DNA of 64,000 nt from Sinotaia quadrata (Eukaryota; Mollusca; Gastropoda; Architaenioglossa; Viviparidae). The notes beneath the pieces were generated by a model. That model worked only from the letters and a program-made list of their open reading frames with translations. It made no database searches and was not told the origin of the DNA. Every line of letters begins with the position of its first letter. Positions within the stretch are counted from its first letter, which is position 1. A program made the translations under genes and the position numbers. The stretch covers positions 112,308,221 to 112,372,220 of the forward strand of contig CM054179.1 of NCBI GenBank assembly GCA_028829895.1, read 5' to 3'. Of this stretch, positions 1 through 21,066 are shown in pieces.

Positions 1-3000
1 TTTATTCTATTGCAATTTTTATTTTATTTATTTTTCAGTTCCTTGCGCAATATTTTTTTTACATTTCTACTTCTAAATGCTTTTATAACAATGTATGTAT
101 GCCTTTTAATTTTCTGTTGTAAATATTGGCAAATGGATTATATATCCATAGAGTGAAAATACAATTTATACAATAATTCCAGGTTATTTGTATTCATTAC
201 CAATTTTATGTTTGAAGACAGTTGAAATGCTTCCACATTTTGTTCTTTGTCGTGTTACAGTTAGTAGCCATTGTAAAACAATATTCTACTTGTTTTTGTT
301 TACTATGTTAATTGCTGTATCATTGCAAAGTCTCTACTAATCGTTTTGAAGTTCTTGTATAATCTGTGTTCCATTTTCATTGTGTGATATTTTGTCATTT
401 ACAAATGTGTATAGCTGCAATTGATGTACGTGCTCCATGTTACAGTTTTCTTTCTTCTAAAGCAGACGTCCTTTGCAATAATTTATAACTGATTCTGATT
501 CGCATTTGATAGGAAATTAATTTCAGTCCGGTAATTCCCGTTAATATTTATTCAAAGAAAACCGAAGTTGTTTATAGTCCGGCATCTTAGTGTGCACAGT
601 GGGACTCTCACTGTCCCCACCCCACCCCCTTTTTAAAAATAAATATTTTGCTCGATTTTAAGTGCAATGGTTGCGATAACCAATTTGTTCCTCTCTCTCT
701 CTCATCCACCCCGTGTCACATACACTTGCCAAGAAAACTAATAAACTTAAAAAACAGTTAAATATATTTGTTATGGAAAGCACCGGTTTCAAATTCTAAA
801 TGCCAAAATAATGGCTGTAAAGGCTAATTTCCCCCTATTATAAATATTTATATACACTCTTTTAATTATTAAATGTCTTTGTTTTGAAATAAGTCCAGTA
901 AGAATAAGTTATACATTGTTTGCTTTTAAAAAAAAATTAAATGCCCCCTCCATCTTCTAAGCTCATTTCATTGATACATGTCCTAACCAACAAACTCCAA
1001 AGATTGGTCAAGATTTTCGTAGAGAGTTATTAAAATTATATTTGCAGTACTTTCTTTTTCAATAGTTTATTCACTATTTCGTTTTGAGCTACACACCAAA
1101 GAAACTTATTTGGTGAGACTGCTTGGAGCCGCACTGCACACCGAGAGAAGCTGGTTTCTGTGGACAGTGTTGTACCTTTGTTGGTGAAAGCATGCTGTTT
1201 GTTTTCTTATGTTACTCTTTTTTGTTTTAATTTTGTCTGCTGATCACTGTTAATCTGCTGAATTTCTGGTTGTTCGTATTGAAATGGCATTGTTGAATAG
1301 TTGAGTGTTATTTGCACTAAACACGGATTTTACAATGCAGCTAGCACTAGGAATTGTGTTTGTTTTGTGTTTTTCTTTCCACCGGAGGATGGATGTGTGG
1401 AACTGAGCGGAATTCTTTCGTTTATGAATGTATATAAGTTGCGGATGTCTGTAGCCATTTTGTAATTATTCTTTAGCGAAGGGCACTTTCGGATGTTATC
1501 TAGACGCCATAATGCTAGCAGCTTTCACTTACAGTTCTAAAAGTTACAAATACAGTAATCGCCCCATTTTTTAAATCAACGTTAACATCCTGTTTTAAAA
1601 GTTCAGAACAGTAATCGCCCCTTTGTTTACTTTTAAGATCAATGTCAAAAACAGATCAGAGTCTTTTCTTTGGACGATAACTTAATAAATATATTTTTAA
1701 ATAATAAAGTTCTTCAGATGGTGAGTAGGGAATCTGATATCTTACTCGGGAGATATTTTTAGAACAATGTTGAACGCAGTGTGGCAAGTAACTACAAATT
1801 AAAAACATTGCTAATGAATGTCCGACAAGAAAATGGAATGAGCTGTGTACAAAATAAGGAAATCGGAAGAAAATTTGTGTTAGAATTGATATAGATGCAT
1901 TTTGAAAATAAGATTGTTAATACACTGCCAATGATGGCACCCAGAATTGCTGATTAATAATTATAATGTTTTATTTGGGTTTTTTTTATCTCGTGTGCCA
2001 TTCACTTTATTTCTAATGATTGGCTTTTCTTTCCATGTAATCAGTTAAAGGTGGGTCACCCCACCCAACCGTCTTCTGTCCTTTAGTATGATATAATTAT
2101 TTGCCTAGTCAGTCTGTGAACTAGTTAAGATTGTCTCACTCCTGTAAGGTCCATATCGAGGAGTAAGCTAATGCTAGGCAAACTGTAAGACAGAGAACCT
2201 GGTACATAAAAGCAAATATTTTTAGATATCAATATTTCAGTTTATTATTGTTTCCTTTCATTATTCATCTAATCTCAAAATATTTGGTGGCTCGAGTGTG
2301 TGCAATTGTATGAACGTGTACCTTGAAATTTAATTAATAATTAAAAATGAAACTATGCCATGAGTTGCTAAATAAAAACGATTACAATTGAGAAAAAGTA
2401 AAAAAATAAAAGAAGTAAGGGCATCCAATTACTGTTATAACTGACTTTTATTTAATCTATGCCAAACACTTTTCTTGTGTTGAATCGTGCATTTGTCCTG
2501 AGAGTCATTTCTTTTCGTCTCATCGTTTGTATTTCAGTAATTGCTAACTTGTCTCACCACTCATTTTGTGGGTCGCATTTTATCAGATATAAACTTAAAG
2601 ACATATCAAAGGAAGCATTTTTTTCATCGTATCCCTTCACCCGTGCGGTCTGTTCTTTGCAGACGTCACACAATGTACCATTAACGCATCTGTATATTTA
2701 ACATGTTGACAGCAGTTTCTAAGGTCATTCCGCCCTATCTTAGACGTATTGGTTTCATTCCTATGATTCATTGATCAAGTTCTGTAATCGAAAATAGTTA
2801 CTTTTTATGATTAGTTACGGTGTTAATGTACTTTATTTTACTGAGTGTCATTGGTTTTGTTTAATTTCTTTATTGTTATTGTTATTATCATTATTTGTAT
2901 TTATTATTTTGATGATAATCAATATTATTATGACGATGATTATTTTGTAAACTAGTCTAGCTTCTGTACTACCATGGAAGCATGACAAGGTTCAGCGAGG

Positions 3001-3229
3001 AAGTGGCTAGTGCTGTTGTGCAATATCATATATGGCATATTTTATTTCAAGCAACAAAAAAAATATGTTTACATTCAAATAAAATGTCACGAAATCCATC
3101 TGTACGAGTATTTTATTTTGTGTGGGGGTCGTTTCTTGTATCTCAGTGTGTCTGTGAATAGTGTAAATGCTTGTGTAGTATTCGCATGAGTAATGATTTA
3201 TTAATCATACTAACTCACCCACCTATTAT
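1..3229. other. A+T-rich intergenic DNA, no gene recognised
   Basis: This stretch has long T and A runs and scattered stop codons. The only open frame of any length (2459-2701, plus) resembles no family I know and has no splice or codon signal to support it. I see nothing convincing here. Confidence 0.4.
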
Positions 3230-3785
3230 GACATCGCCCAAAAATGACAAATACAAGATAACCGCCAGAAACAACGCCAGGATCATAACGAAACGTACCA
3301 CCATCATCGCTATTAATAATATGACCGAGAACTCTAGTAGCCCTATCATCATTATTAATAATATGATCGAGAACTCTAGTAGCACTATCATCACTATTAA
3401 TAATATGATCGAGAACTATAGTAGCACTATCATCACCATTACTAAACAAGCAACTACCAGTGTCATCAACAATACCAACCACCAGTAACACAATCACTAA
3501 TCATACCACTAGCACAGCTACCAATAATAGCAACTTATTTATTCCTACTAAAAATATCAACTGAAGAACTAATTACCAGTACCAACCACTCCATAAACTA
3601 CCACCGCCGTGAGCAATACCATTCACAAGACAAGCAAAGGTAACAATACAATCACAAAAATACAACTACCACCACAAATAGTACAAACTGTATCACTATC
3701 ACCACTTACAATAACAACCACTCCTCTAACCACCACTATCAAAAATACCAACCATTCAACTACTACTGTTTTCTTCACAGATTAA
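3230..3785. repeat. Low-complexity ACC/ATC/ACT region with a 42-bp tandem repeat
   Basis: The plus strand is dominated by ACC, ATC and ACT triplets. A 42-bp unit beginning ATGAYCGAGAAC occurs three times, at about 3321, 3363 and 3405. The period is a multiple of three, so a 105-codon frame stays open by repetition; I do not regard it as a gene. Confidence 0.75.
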
Positions 3786-4898
3786 ATCAGAATTCCTTGC
3801 AGTTTCTCAGGCTAAAATTACGTTGTTCAATTTATGTCACATCGTACATTTGAATAAAATAGAAACAATATTTCATCATTTTTCTTTCTGATCTTTTATC
3901 TAGGTCTCTGGCTTGCTATCCCACTAATCTACAGTAAAATTGAATTAAAATACATCTTTACATTTCTTGAATAATTTATATTTGTATAAGATTCCATAAA
4001 CGATAGGCTAATCTAAAATTTGCAATTCTCGATCACTTTATCCAGTTGAAAATAAGAATATATTTTGAGAATATTATACAATGTTTAATCCAATTTGCAT
4101 CTCACTGTCAGCAATCTGAAACAGGTATGAGAGTTTGGTAAACACTGCACCTTTAAGCTGCGATAAACATAAAATATATGTTTTCACTCACAGTAACACA
4201 TGTTCAAATGCTTTAAAGTGATAGGTTGTAATATCTCTATTGAATTGTTATAGGTAAAGTAGATAATATTAGTAAAAGTAGTAGTTTTGGGTTATGGTGA
4301 AAGACTAAAAGTGGTATAATATATATATTATTAAAAATCTCTTCTCCGTCAAGGATTTTAATTTGTAATTGTATACATATACATACAATCTGGATAATAA
4401 TGGAGGTGTTTATTCAACATGATGATATTATTTTAAGTTAAATTAATCGTTTATTTAGAAAAGAAAATATCAATTAAGTTGCAGAGGAGAGAGAGAAATT
4501 ACATTTCAGTCTTTAAGTTAGCATGATAAACATAAATCTAATTAAAGTGCGATACATTAAGTCAGTATGATAAATATTAATTTGATAAATATGCGACACA
4601 TTTCTCCAATACTCTAATAAAAAATAATTTACTCACTCAATCGTAAAATATTTATTTATATGTTTAAATGTTTACGTGCATAATGTTTCTGAGATGGTTT
4701 AATAACCTTCTTACGGATGGTTTGTCACGGTTTGGGGAAGAAAAAGGAAACAGGGACAGTAACTTACCAGGAATATTAACACTGCAATGTGCAAGGAAGA
4801 AACTTTTGTTCACATAGGCCGTATTATTTTCACCATCTCAAATCTGTTTTGCTTGGTAAGCAGTTTTCGTAATTTTCTATGGCTCGTCAAATCTCAGG
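3786..4898. other. A+T-rich DNA, nothing recognised
   Basis: No open frame, repeat array or transposon motif is visible between the low-complexity block and the CT/CA microsatellite. Confidence 0.4.
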
Positions 4899-4899
<1 letters not shown>

Positions 4900-4968
<69 letters not shown>

Positions 4969-5064
4969 CACACACACACATACACACATACACACATCAC
5001 ACACATACATACTCGCACATACACAGATACACACACATACGCACGCACACACACATACACACAC
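4900..5064. repeat. (CT)n followed by interrupted (CA)n microsatellite
   Basis: An almost pure CT run to about 4964 passes directly into CA repeats with AT and GC interruptions. Open frames here on both strands are dipeptide repeats. Confidence 0.95.
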
Positions 5065-5184
5065 GATATGAGGAAGCAATGTCTTGATCTACACCATAAA
5101 GTGTCAATATTTTTGTAAAATAATTTTTGTTTTGCTGTGTGATTTACATGAAACCTACCATGCAAGGATATCAACATTTACTGG

Positions 5185-6050
5185 AGCATTATTTGGCACT
5201 AGCACATACCTGGAGCCGAAAACTCTCCATGGCCAATATGTACAAGCCGACGAAATATCAACAAAGCAATCAACGTACAAATGGTTGAAAGAGGCAGAAT
5301 TGATTGCAGAAACAAAAGCACTCATAACAGCTTCCCAAGATCATGCACTCAACACCAAATCTCACAAAACGAAAATCATGAAAATCTCAAATGATTCCAA
5401 ATGTAGACTCTGTAAATCCATGAATGAGACAATGGAGCACATACTATCTGGATGTCAGGTTCTGGCTGGAACAGAATACACCTAACGACACAACGAAGTG
5501 GCAAAACAAATACATAGAACTTTGTGTGAGAACTTTTTCATAAAACCCCCAGAAAGTGTATAGATGCACCAACCAGAAGCAGTCACTGAAACAGAAAAAG
5601 TCAAAATACTGTGGGAATTCGAGATAAGAACAGATAAAGTCATTCTGCGTGAAGATCAGACATTGTAGTTCTCAATAAGTCCAACAGAACAGTAACAGTC
5701 ATTGATGTCGCTGTTCCAAGTGATAGAAACATAAAACCAAAAGAAAGAGAAAAAATAGAAAAATACCAAGACCTCACACTAGAAATTCAGAGACTGTGGA
5801 ATGTTAAAGCAGAAGTGATACCTATAGTGATAGGAGCCTTGGGGAATATAACATCTGAATTGGAAGGCTACCTGAATAAACTCCCTGGAAACCACAGACT
5901 CGCTCCACTACTCAAAACAGCACTCCTCGGAAGTGCCCACATCCTCCGTAAAACCTTGGATCTCCCAGAATCTTGGTAAGATTCCGAGACCTTGGATCAC
6001 AACCAACAGTCGAACAGAAAGTCGTGGAAAGATGTTGATAATACAATAAG
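5185..6050 (+). pseudogene. 3' fragment of a LINE with a restriction-like endonuclease (copy 1)
   Basis: Translated pieces show the C-terminal part of a non-LTR retrotransposon polyprotein. A zinc knuckle C-x2-C-x8-H-x4-C (CRLCKSMNETMEHILSGC) is encoded near 5400-5460. It is followed by an HQPEAVTETE..KILWEF block and the endonuclease core (PDIVVLNKSN, then TVIDVAVPSD; PD-x14-D). Known family: this CCHC plus R/KPD-x12-14-D layout defines the endonuclease of the R2/R4/Dong/NeSL group. Stops and frameshifts break the frame, for example the stop at 5483-5485. The 3' end is a short noncoding stretch ending in a TAA/TAG-rich tail after about 6040. It faces a minus-strand copy tail to tail. The exact clade is uncertain. 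Confidence 0.8.
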
Positions 6051-6196
6051 TATAATAAAATATTAGTAGTAATAGTAGTAATAATTGTTGTAGTAGTAAA
6101 CATATCAAGGGCATTAATAGTAAATAGATTAGTATTTTTTTTTTACTAATCTTCAGTTACTGTATTGAAGATGAGTAAAAATAGAATTAGTAATTC

Positions 6197-6218
6197 TTTG
6201 ATGATGATGATTGATGAT

Positions 6219-6255
<37 letters not shown>
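6197..6255. repeat. (GAT)n microsatellite, probably the tail of the minus-strand LINE
   Basis: GAT/ATG triplets run directly into the 3' end of the minus-strand LINE fragment, so on that strand they read as an (ATC)n tail. Confidence 0.8.
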
Positions 6256-6258
<3 letters not shown>

Positions 6259-7165
6259 TAATTCCTTCTCACGGTTATTGTTGACTCTCGGTTGTCAACC
6301 AATCTCTTTGAATCTTATCAAGATTCTGAGAGATCCAATATTTTACAGAGGATGTGGACACTTCCGAGAAGTGCTGCCTTTACGTTCCACAATCTCTGGA
6401 TTTCTAATGTAAGATCCTGTTTTGTTTCTATTTTTTTCTTTCATTTGTTTTTATGTTTTTATCACTTGGAACAGCGACATCGCTGATTGTTTATGTTCTG
6501 TTAGACGTATTGAGAACTACAATGTCTGATCTTCACGCAGAATAACTTTATCTGTTTTTATCTCGAATTCCCATGGCATTTTGGCTTCTATATCGTGACT
6601 GGTTGGTGCATCCACATTCTTTCTGGGGTTGTTTTAGTCTATAGTTTTCACATATACTTGTATAAATTATTTTTGCCACAGTTTGGTGCCTTGGGGACTA
6701 TTCTGTTCCAGACAAAATCTGACACCCAGATATCATACTTTTTGTTGTTTCATCCATGTTTTTGCAGTCTGTAATTGGAATCATTGGAGGTTTTTATTAG
6801 TTTTGTTTTGTGTGATTTCTTTTTTTTGGAGCCTGATCTTCCGCAGCTCGTTTGCGTGCTTATGGTTCTGCTTTCAGACTTGCCTCTTTCAACCCACTTC
6901 TATTTTGAGGGTTTTATTTATATTAATTTTCATCAGCTTGTCGCGCATACTGGCCATGGAAAAGTTTTGGCTCCAACTATTTGCTGTATCTGTTTATGTT
7001 TATCTGTCTTTTGTAGGGCTTGGTATAAGCCAACATCTTTACTTCTTCCATCAGTGGCTCAACTTTGCTCATATTCCAGTTTAATCCACAAGAATGGTAG
7101 CTTTTACTTGAGTCCTCTGCCTCCCATTTTCCGAGATACATAGGAGCTTGTCTATGTCTGATTTT
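6256..7165 (-). pseudogene. 3' fragment of the same LINE family, inverted (copy 2)
   Basis: The complement of this stretch matches copy 1 and the copy at 52 kb. The 3' noncoding part lies at 6290-6400. The complement of 6480-6600 recovers the IDVAVPS and PDIVVLN region, and the complement of 7095-7160 recovers a LYVSRKMGG-like segment also seen at about 52500. The fragment therefore extends further 5' than copy 1. It carries many stops and frameshifts and cannot be functional. Plus-strand open frames of 122 and 133 codons here are antisense artefacts. Confidence 0.7.
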
Positions 7166-7880
7166 GGGGGGTATTATTACTATTAATATTGCTATTACTA
7201 ATATTAAAACTATTATAGTATATTGATGTCTCTGTTGTTACTATTAAAGATCATATAACCTGTATTAGTAGTGACAGTAGCATCATCATCTGTTGTCTTC
7301 ATAAATATTATCATTATTTATAATATTATTGCTGTAAGGAAATAAATAACAAATTCCAAACTATAGTATAATGTTTAAAACTGATTTATAAATGGTTAAA
7401 ATGGTTTATAAAAGAAAGGGTTTTTTCCAGTTAAAGTGGATTATGTTATTTTTATTTTGAAAGTTCTTTATAACTGTCAGTCATATGTTATTTTCTCCAT
7501 CTTGCTGTTTCCTGAGATTGAAATGATTTCATTATTTTAATATGGAATAAAATATAACACTGTTTTATATTTACTTTAATGCACAATAATTTGTGTCCAA
7601 ATATAACGTTTCTGTTCCTACTTCCTATCTTCTTTCCTATCGTCTCTAACACTCTATTTTATAATCTTACTCCTGTTTATCGTTAGACGATTTAGTAGAG
7701 CAATGTGAATACAAGTCTTGATATTTTATAATGTCTTTCTATTACACTTTTCCACCGTCAGTTTTCGTCAATTGCGTGCATATTTCTAATGTAGGTAATT
7801 TAGATCGTTTGGCTACTTCTGTTGCACAATTAATTAATGTTTGTTCTTTCTCTTGCCCATTGAGATCACTTATTGTCTTT
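7166..7880. other. A+T-rich DNA, nothing recognised
   Basis: Contains ATT/ATC-rich low-complexity sequence. No coding or transposon motif was found. Confidence 0.4.
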
Positions 7881-8036
7881 CTGTTGCCCATTTACTTCAA
7901 ATGTCATCTGTCTGTTGCCCATTTACATCAAATACTATCTCTCTGTTGCCCATTTACATCAAATACTATCTCTCTGTTGCCCATTTACATCAAATATCAA
8001 ATATAATCTGTCTCTTGCCCAATTACGTGAAATATC
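7881..8036. repeat. 31-bp minisatellite, four clear copies
   Basis: Units beginning CTGTTGCCCATTTACATC start at 7881, 7912, 7943 and 7974. Diverged half-copies lie on both sides. Overlapping open frames result from the repetition. Confidence 0.9.
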
Positions 8037-8280
8037 ATATAGAAACAAACATATGACACAACGTAAATGATATACGTTTGTTAAAAAGAAATGGCAAATT
8101 AAAAAAAAAAAATTGAACACCAGAACATTCTAGAATATTGTTTTACTCACATGTAAAGGAATGATGTGATATCGTGTGCCATATACATCCGTTTGGTATC
8201 CTGATACTTTAAAGGGAAACACTATTAAAGCGATGTCACTAATTTAGAAAACATGATATTCAATTCATATAATCATTTAA

Positions 8281-8816
8281 TTTGTTAGTATGCCATGAGA
8301 GGCAGGTGGACTCTGATTCCCGAATACCCACCCGGTGGGGGGGGGGGGAGATAAATCGTGCCCCCATTCAGCTTTCACTGGTCCTGTCCTGGAACAATTA
8401 ATCACGTTAATAAACTCAGCTTATATATGTGGGCGGAGGGGGACCAGGGGAGTCCAGCACAGACCCTGATACTTTATGGCCGTCCCACGAACAAACAGAT
8501 TAATATTGTCCGTATGTATTAGAGTTTGCTTTCAGAATAATTATTCAGCTGCGAATGTCTGAAGATTGGCGCAAGCATCTCGCATTAGTGAACTGATGTG
8601 TGAGATTAGAACATATATACAGTCGAAACAGACAATGAAAGTTATCGAAGAGAAGAAATCCTGTTGTATTCTAATGTGTACAGATAGTCAATGGCGGCTG
8701 TAGAGAATGTGTACAGATAGTCAATGATAGCTGTAGAGAAGAGAGAAAAGAGTGACATAATAGTGTATTGATGTTCGGACTATTACCCCTTCTGTCTTTG
8801 CCTGCTTGGTGCCGTT
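8281..8816. other. G-rich unclassified segment
   Basis: A run of 13 G at about 8338-8350 and a G-rich stretch near 8430-8455 sit in sequence less A+T-rich than its surroundings. A unit of about 35 bp containing GTACAGATAGTCAATG is duplicated near 8675-8740. I recognise no gene; the block could be an old transposon. Confidence 0.35.
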
Positions 8817-8828
8817 TATCTGTGTGTG

Positions 8829-8915
<87 letters not shown>
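8817..8915. repeat. (TG)n microsatellite
   Basis: About 100 bp of almost pure TG repeat lies downstream of tetraspanin gene A. Confidence 0.95.
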
Positions 8916-8918
<3 letters not shown>

Positions 8919-9291
8919 TGTCTGTACATTTTGAGTGAATAATTTTCTGACCAACATATTATTCGGATGAACGATATTAAAAATGTAGACATAATAAACC
9001 ATTTTTTTGTAGTTTGTTTATTCACCGATATATAAGAATATTTCACGCAAACAAACCAACAACATAGAAAGCAAGAAACACACAACAAACATACAAAGTA
9101 AAAAGTGAGCAAACAAACTGTCGTAATACAAATTGTCTTCATGACTGACTTTTTCCATTTTCTTTCATGAAGACAAAAGCGCAATGATCTTCTAATGAGC
9201 TAGGGAAAATAAGATGATGTCACTAAAACCTGTTGGTCACGGGATCAGCAACTAACAGTTTCTGAAATTGTGCTGAAGTTGTGCTAATAGG

Positions 9292-17715
<8,424 letters not shown>

Positions 17716-17889
17716 TTTTCCCTCAGTTTTTTTAAATCTATTTTTTTCGTTAGCTTACGTGTTTTCTGCGTCATTACCGACGCATTCAGCGGTAAGATAA
17801 GTCAATGCTGTCAGGTTGTCGGTGTCTAGAGTAACAGGTTTGAGTCGAAAGAAAATATTATAACAAAATCATCATTTATTCACTGCAGC

Positions 17890-18165
17890 AAAACCAAGGT
17901 CACAATGAAGTGGCAAAACTAATACATAAAAATCTGTGTGAGAACTATGGCATAAAAACCCCAGAAAGAGCATGGCTGCACCAACCAGAAGCAGTCACAG
18001 AAACAGAAGAAGTCAAAATACTGTGGGACTTCGAGATAAGAACAGATCGGTTGATTCCTGCACGAAGACCAGACATTGTAGTTCTCAATAAGTCCAACAG
18101 AACAGTAACAATCATTGATGTCGCTGTTCCAAGTGATAGAAACATAAAAACAAAAGAACATGGAA
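17890..18165 (+). pseudogene. LINE endonuclease fragment (copy 3a)
   Basis: Encodes the stretch from LCENYGIKTPERAW through HQPEAVTETE to the endonuclease core PDIVVLNKSN..IIDVAVPSD, with the PD-x14-D spacing intact. It is cut at both ends and at about 18160 is fused to another fragment of the same family whose order runs backwards to an earlier part of the element. Confidence 0.8.
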
Positions 18166-19030
18166 GAAAACAACGAAACCTGCTCTAGCACATACCTGGA
18201 GACAAATACATCTTCATGGCTTGAATGTACGACAAGTCCATGAAATATCAACAAAACAATCAACGTACAAACGTTTGAAAGAGGCAGGATTGAAAGAAGA
18301 AAAAGAAGCACTCATAACAGCTGCACAAGATCAAGCACTGAACACGAAATCCCACAAAATGAAAATCATGAAAATATCAAAAGATTCCAAATGTAGACTC
18401 TGCAAATCCATGGATGAAACAACAGAGCACATACTATATGGATGTCAGCTTCTGGCTGGAACAGAATACACCAAAAGACACTACAAAGTGGCAAAACACA
18501 TACATGGAAATCTGTGTAAGAACTATGGCATAAAAACCACAGAAAGAGCATGGATACACTAACCAGATGTATTAACCGAAACGGAAGTCAAAATGTTGTG
18601 GGATTTCGAGATAGGCACTGATCGGGTATTTTACTGCACGAAGTACAGACATGGCAGTTCTCAATAAGTCCAACAGAACAGCAACAGTCATTGATGTCGC
18701 TGTTCAAAGGGATAGAAACATAATAAGAAAAGAAAGAGAAAAAGACAGAAAAATACCAAGACCTCAGATTAGAAATTTAGGGACTGTGGAATGTAAAAGC
18801 AGAAATAGTACCTGTAGTGATAGGAGTATTGGGGAACATAACTTCTGAGTTGGAAGGCTATCTGAAAAAAAAACTCCCTAGAAACCAAAGACTCTCTCCA
18901 CTATTCAAAGCAATGCTCCCCGGAAGTGCCCACATCCTCCATAATACTTAGGATCTCAACGAATCTGGTAAGATTCAGAGATCTTGGATCACAACCGACA
19001 GTCAAACAAAAGTCGTGGAAAGAAGAAATG
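18155..19030 (+). pseudogene. LINE 3' fragment (copy 3b)
   Basis: Restarts upstream of the zinc knuckle (CRLCKSMDETTEHILYGC) and proceeds to the 3' end, with stops after TERAWIH and a damaged PD motif. It ends in an (AAT)n-like tail at about 19030. Together with copy 3a it forms a head-to-tail chimera, from a deletion or template switch. Confidence 0.8.
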
Positions 19031-19073
19031 ATAATAATAATAATAAACAATAACATGAGTGGAGTAGGTGTCA

Positions 19074-19075
19074 AG

Positions 19076-19157
<82 letters not shown>

Positions 19158-19450
19158 TAGATAGATAGAAAGAATGATAGATATATACATATATAAATAG
19201 ATAGACCTACAGACAGACAGACAGACAGGTAGATAGATAGATAGATAGATACATACATACATACATACATACATACATACATACACAGATAGATAGATAG
19301 ATAGATAGGTAGGTAGATAGACAGAATGATAGATATATACATATATAAATAGATAGACCTACAGACAGACAGACAGATAGGTAGATAGATATATAGATAG
19401 ATAAATAGATAGATAGATAGATAGTTCGATACATACATACATAGATAGAT
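19074..19450. repeat. (TAGA)n/(CAGA)n/(TACA)n microsatellite with higher-order duplication
   Basis: A block containing AATGATAGATATATACATAT and flanking TAGA/CAGA runs occurs twice (about 19172 and 19324), so the microsatellite itself is duplicated at a period of about 150 bp. Confidence 0.9.
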
Positions 19451-19854
19451 ACATAGATGGAAGGATGGAGGTTGTGAGGTATTGAGTGATAGAGGGATGC
19501 ATGGATTTAGAGAGAGATTTGTGTATATATATATATATTACGTATATATAATCCTAAACACAAATTTAGGATTATTAGTGATTAATATGTTAATATTAAA
19601 ACGAACACAGTGATATTAATATTGTTTATGATTATTGAAACATTATTACAAACAAAATAGATTTTTGGGGTACCTCTTTCTGTTTCTTATTTATAAAAAC
19701 ATGGCAGTTTAACGGCATTTATTATCTGTTTTAAGTATAACGTGTATATTCACAGATGTTCAAAGAGTACGAACGAACCTGTGTTTATTAACTGGTGCTA
19801 TTTGATGTGCCTATAAATGTGAGCTGCATGTGGGTGGGTAGTGTGTGATGGTGG

Positions 19855-19878
19855 TTTTGGTGGGTGGTGGTGGTGTGT

Positions 19879-19917
<39 letters not shown>

Positions 19918-19922
19918 CGGGT

Positions 19923-19980
<58 letters not shown>
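19855..19980. repeat. (TG)n microsatellite
   Basis: Two TG runs separated by a GGTGG-containing interruption. Confidence 0.95.
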
Positions 19981-19981
<1 letters not shown>

Positions 19982-20209
19982 ATGTGTTTTTGTTTGTCCT
20001 AGTGTATTCAATGCTTTAGTGTCTAGATTACACATTTTACAACTATGTGAATGTGTATATGATGTCACTGGAATTTACTCTATATTGTACTTTCGAGATT
20101 GATGATACGTTCATAAAACGCTTTGCGATAGGAAGTGAAGTGAATCGTGTTTGCTAACTTCTCAATGTTGAATGTTGCGCGAGACTCTAGAACTGTAGTT
20201 TGTGAAATT

Positions 20210-20740
20210 TGAGTATACAAACTAGATATTTCCTATTATTATTGCTACTATTAGTTAAAAATTCACTTATTCAAACTAGATATTTCCTATTATCATTGCT
20301 ACTAGTATTTAAAGATTCACTTATTCAAACTAGATATTTCCTATTATTATTGCTACTAGTAGTTAAAAATTCACTTATTCAAACTAGATATTTCCTATTA
20401 TTATTGCTACTAGTAGTTAAAAATTCACTTATTCAAACTAGATATTTCCTATTATTATTGCTACTAGTAGTTAAAAATTCACTTATTCAAACTAGATATT
20501 TCCTATTATTATTGCTACTAGTAGTTAAAAATTCACTTATTCAAACTAGATATTTCCTATTATCATTGCTACTAGTATTTAAAGATTCACTTATTCAAAC
20601 TAGATATTTCCCGGTATTATTGCTACTAGTAGTTAAAATTTCATTTATTGAAAACTAGATGTTTCTTGTTATTATTGCCACTAGTAGTTGAAGTTTTATT
20701 TATTCAAAACTGGGTGTTTCCTGTTTTGTAGCAATTATAA
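20210..20740. repeat. 54-bp minisatellite, about nine copies
   Basis: Units with TTCAAACTAGATATTTCCTA, TTGCTACTAGTAGTTAAA and ATTCACTTA repeat every 54 bp, the last two diverged. Because 54 is a multiple of three, a 149-codon plus frame of an 18-residue hydrophobic repeat stays open. It lies just downstream of gene B's stop on the other strand. I treat it as noncoding. Confidence 0.9.
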
Positions 20741-21000
20741 GTTGAAGTTTGATTTGTCCAATTTGATAACTTGATGCATTCCAAGGAAAACAAAGACATC
20801 GACTCTGGACCTATCGGCAAAGAACAAAGAGAAGGTGAAATAACAAAAATGTATCCCATTTGGAGTGAAACATCCTTAAAATGAAGCCTAAAGCTAGTGG
20901 ATATTGGTTTTCAAACTGTTCCACATGACCGGTCTGTGCTGGCAATCCATACGAAAACATCTTCGGTGGAAATCTACACGACCGTAACTTCAGTGGAAAT

Positions 21001-21066
21001 CTACAGGACCATATCTTCGTTGGAAATTTGATTGATCAAGATGGCAGCAAATAGAATTTCCAAAGC
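21001..21066 (-). CDS. Tetraspanin B exon 7 (end of TM4 and tail)
   Basis: Acceptor GATTTCAG, then 66 nt encoding [21 protein letters not shown] and TAG. The acidic residue lines up with that of gene A's last exon. The tail ISNEDMVL is longer than in A. A short repeat (GGAAATCTACA..) spans the stop and continues downstream. Confidence 0.7.
   Translation of the reverse strand, partial: ALEILFAAILINQISNEDMVL

Noticed and set aside
3171..3497. Overlapping frames of 105 and 95 codons on opposite strands
   Set aside because: Both come from a 42-bp repeat and triplet-rich low-complexity sequence, with no family resemblance.
6683..7143. Two long plus frames of hydrophobic residues
   Set aside because: They are the complement of the minus-strand LINE fragment.
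7881..8036. Regularly spaced repeats resembling a CRISPR array
   Set aside because: Units are directly adjacent with no unique spacers, and the context is eukaryotic. The same holds for the arrays at 24031, 29058, 59140 and 59880.
17919..18311. 130-codon minus frame
   Set aside because: Complement of the LINE endonuclease fragment; similar shadows occur at 52566-52851 and 53036-53281.
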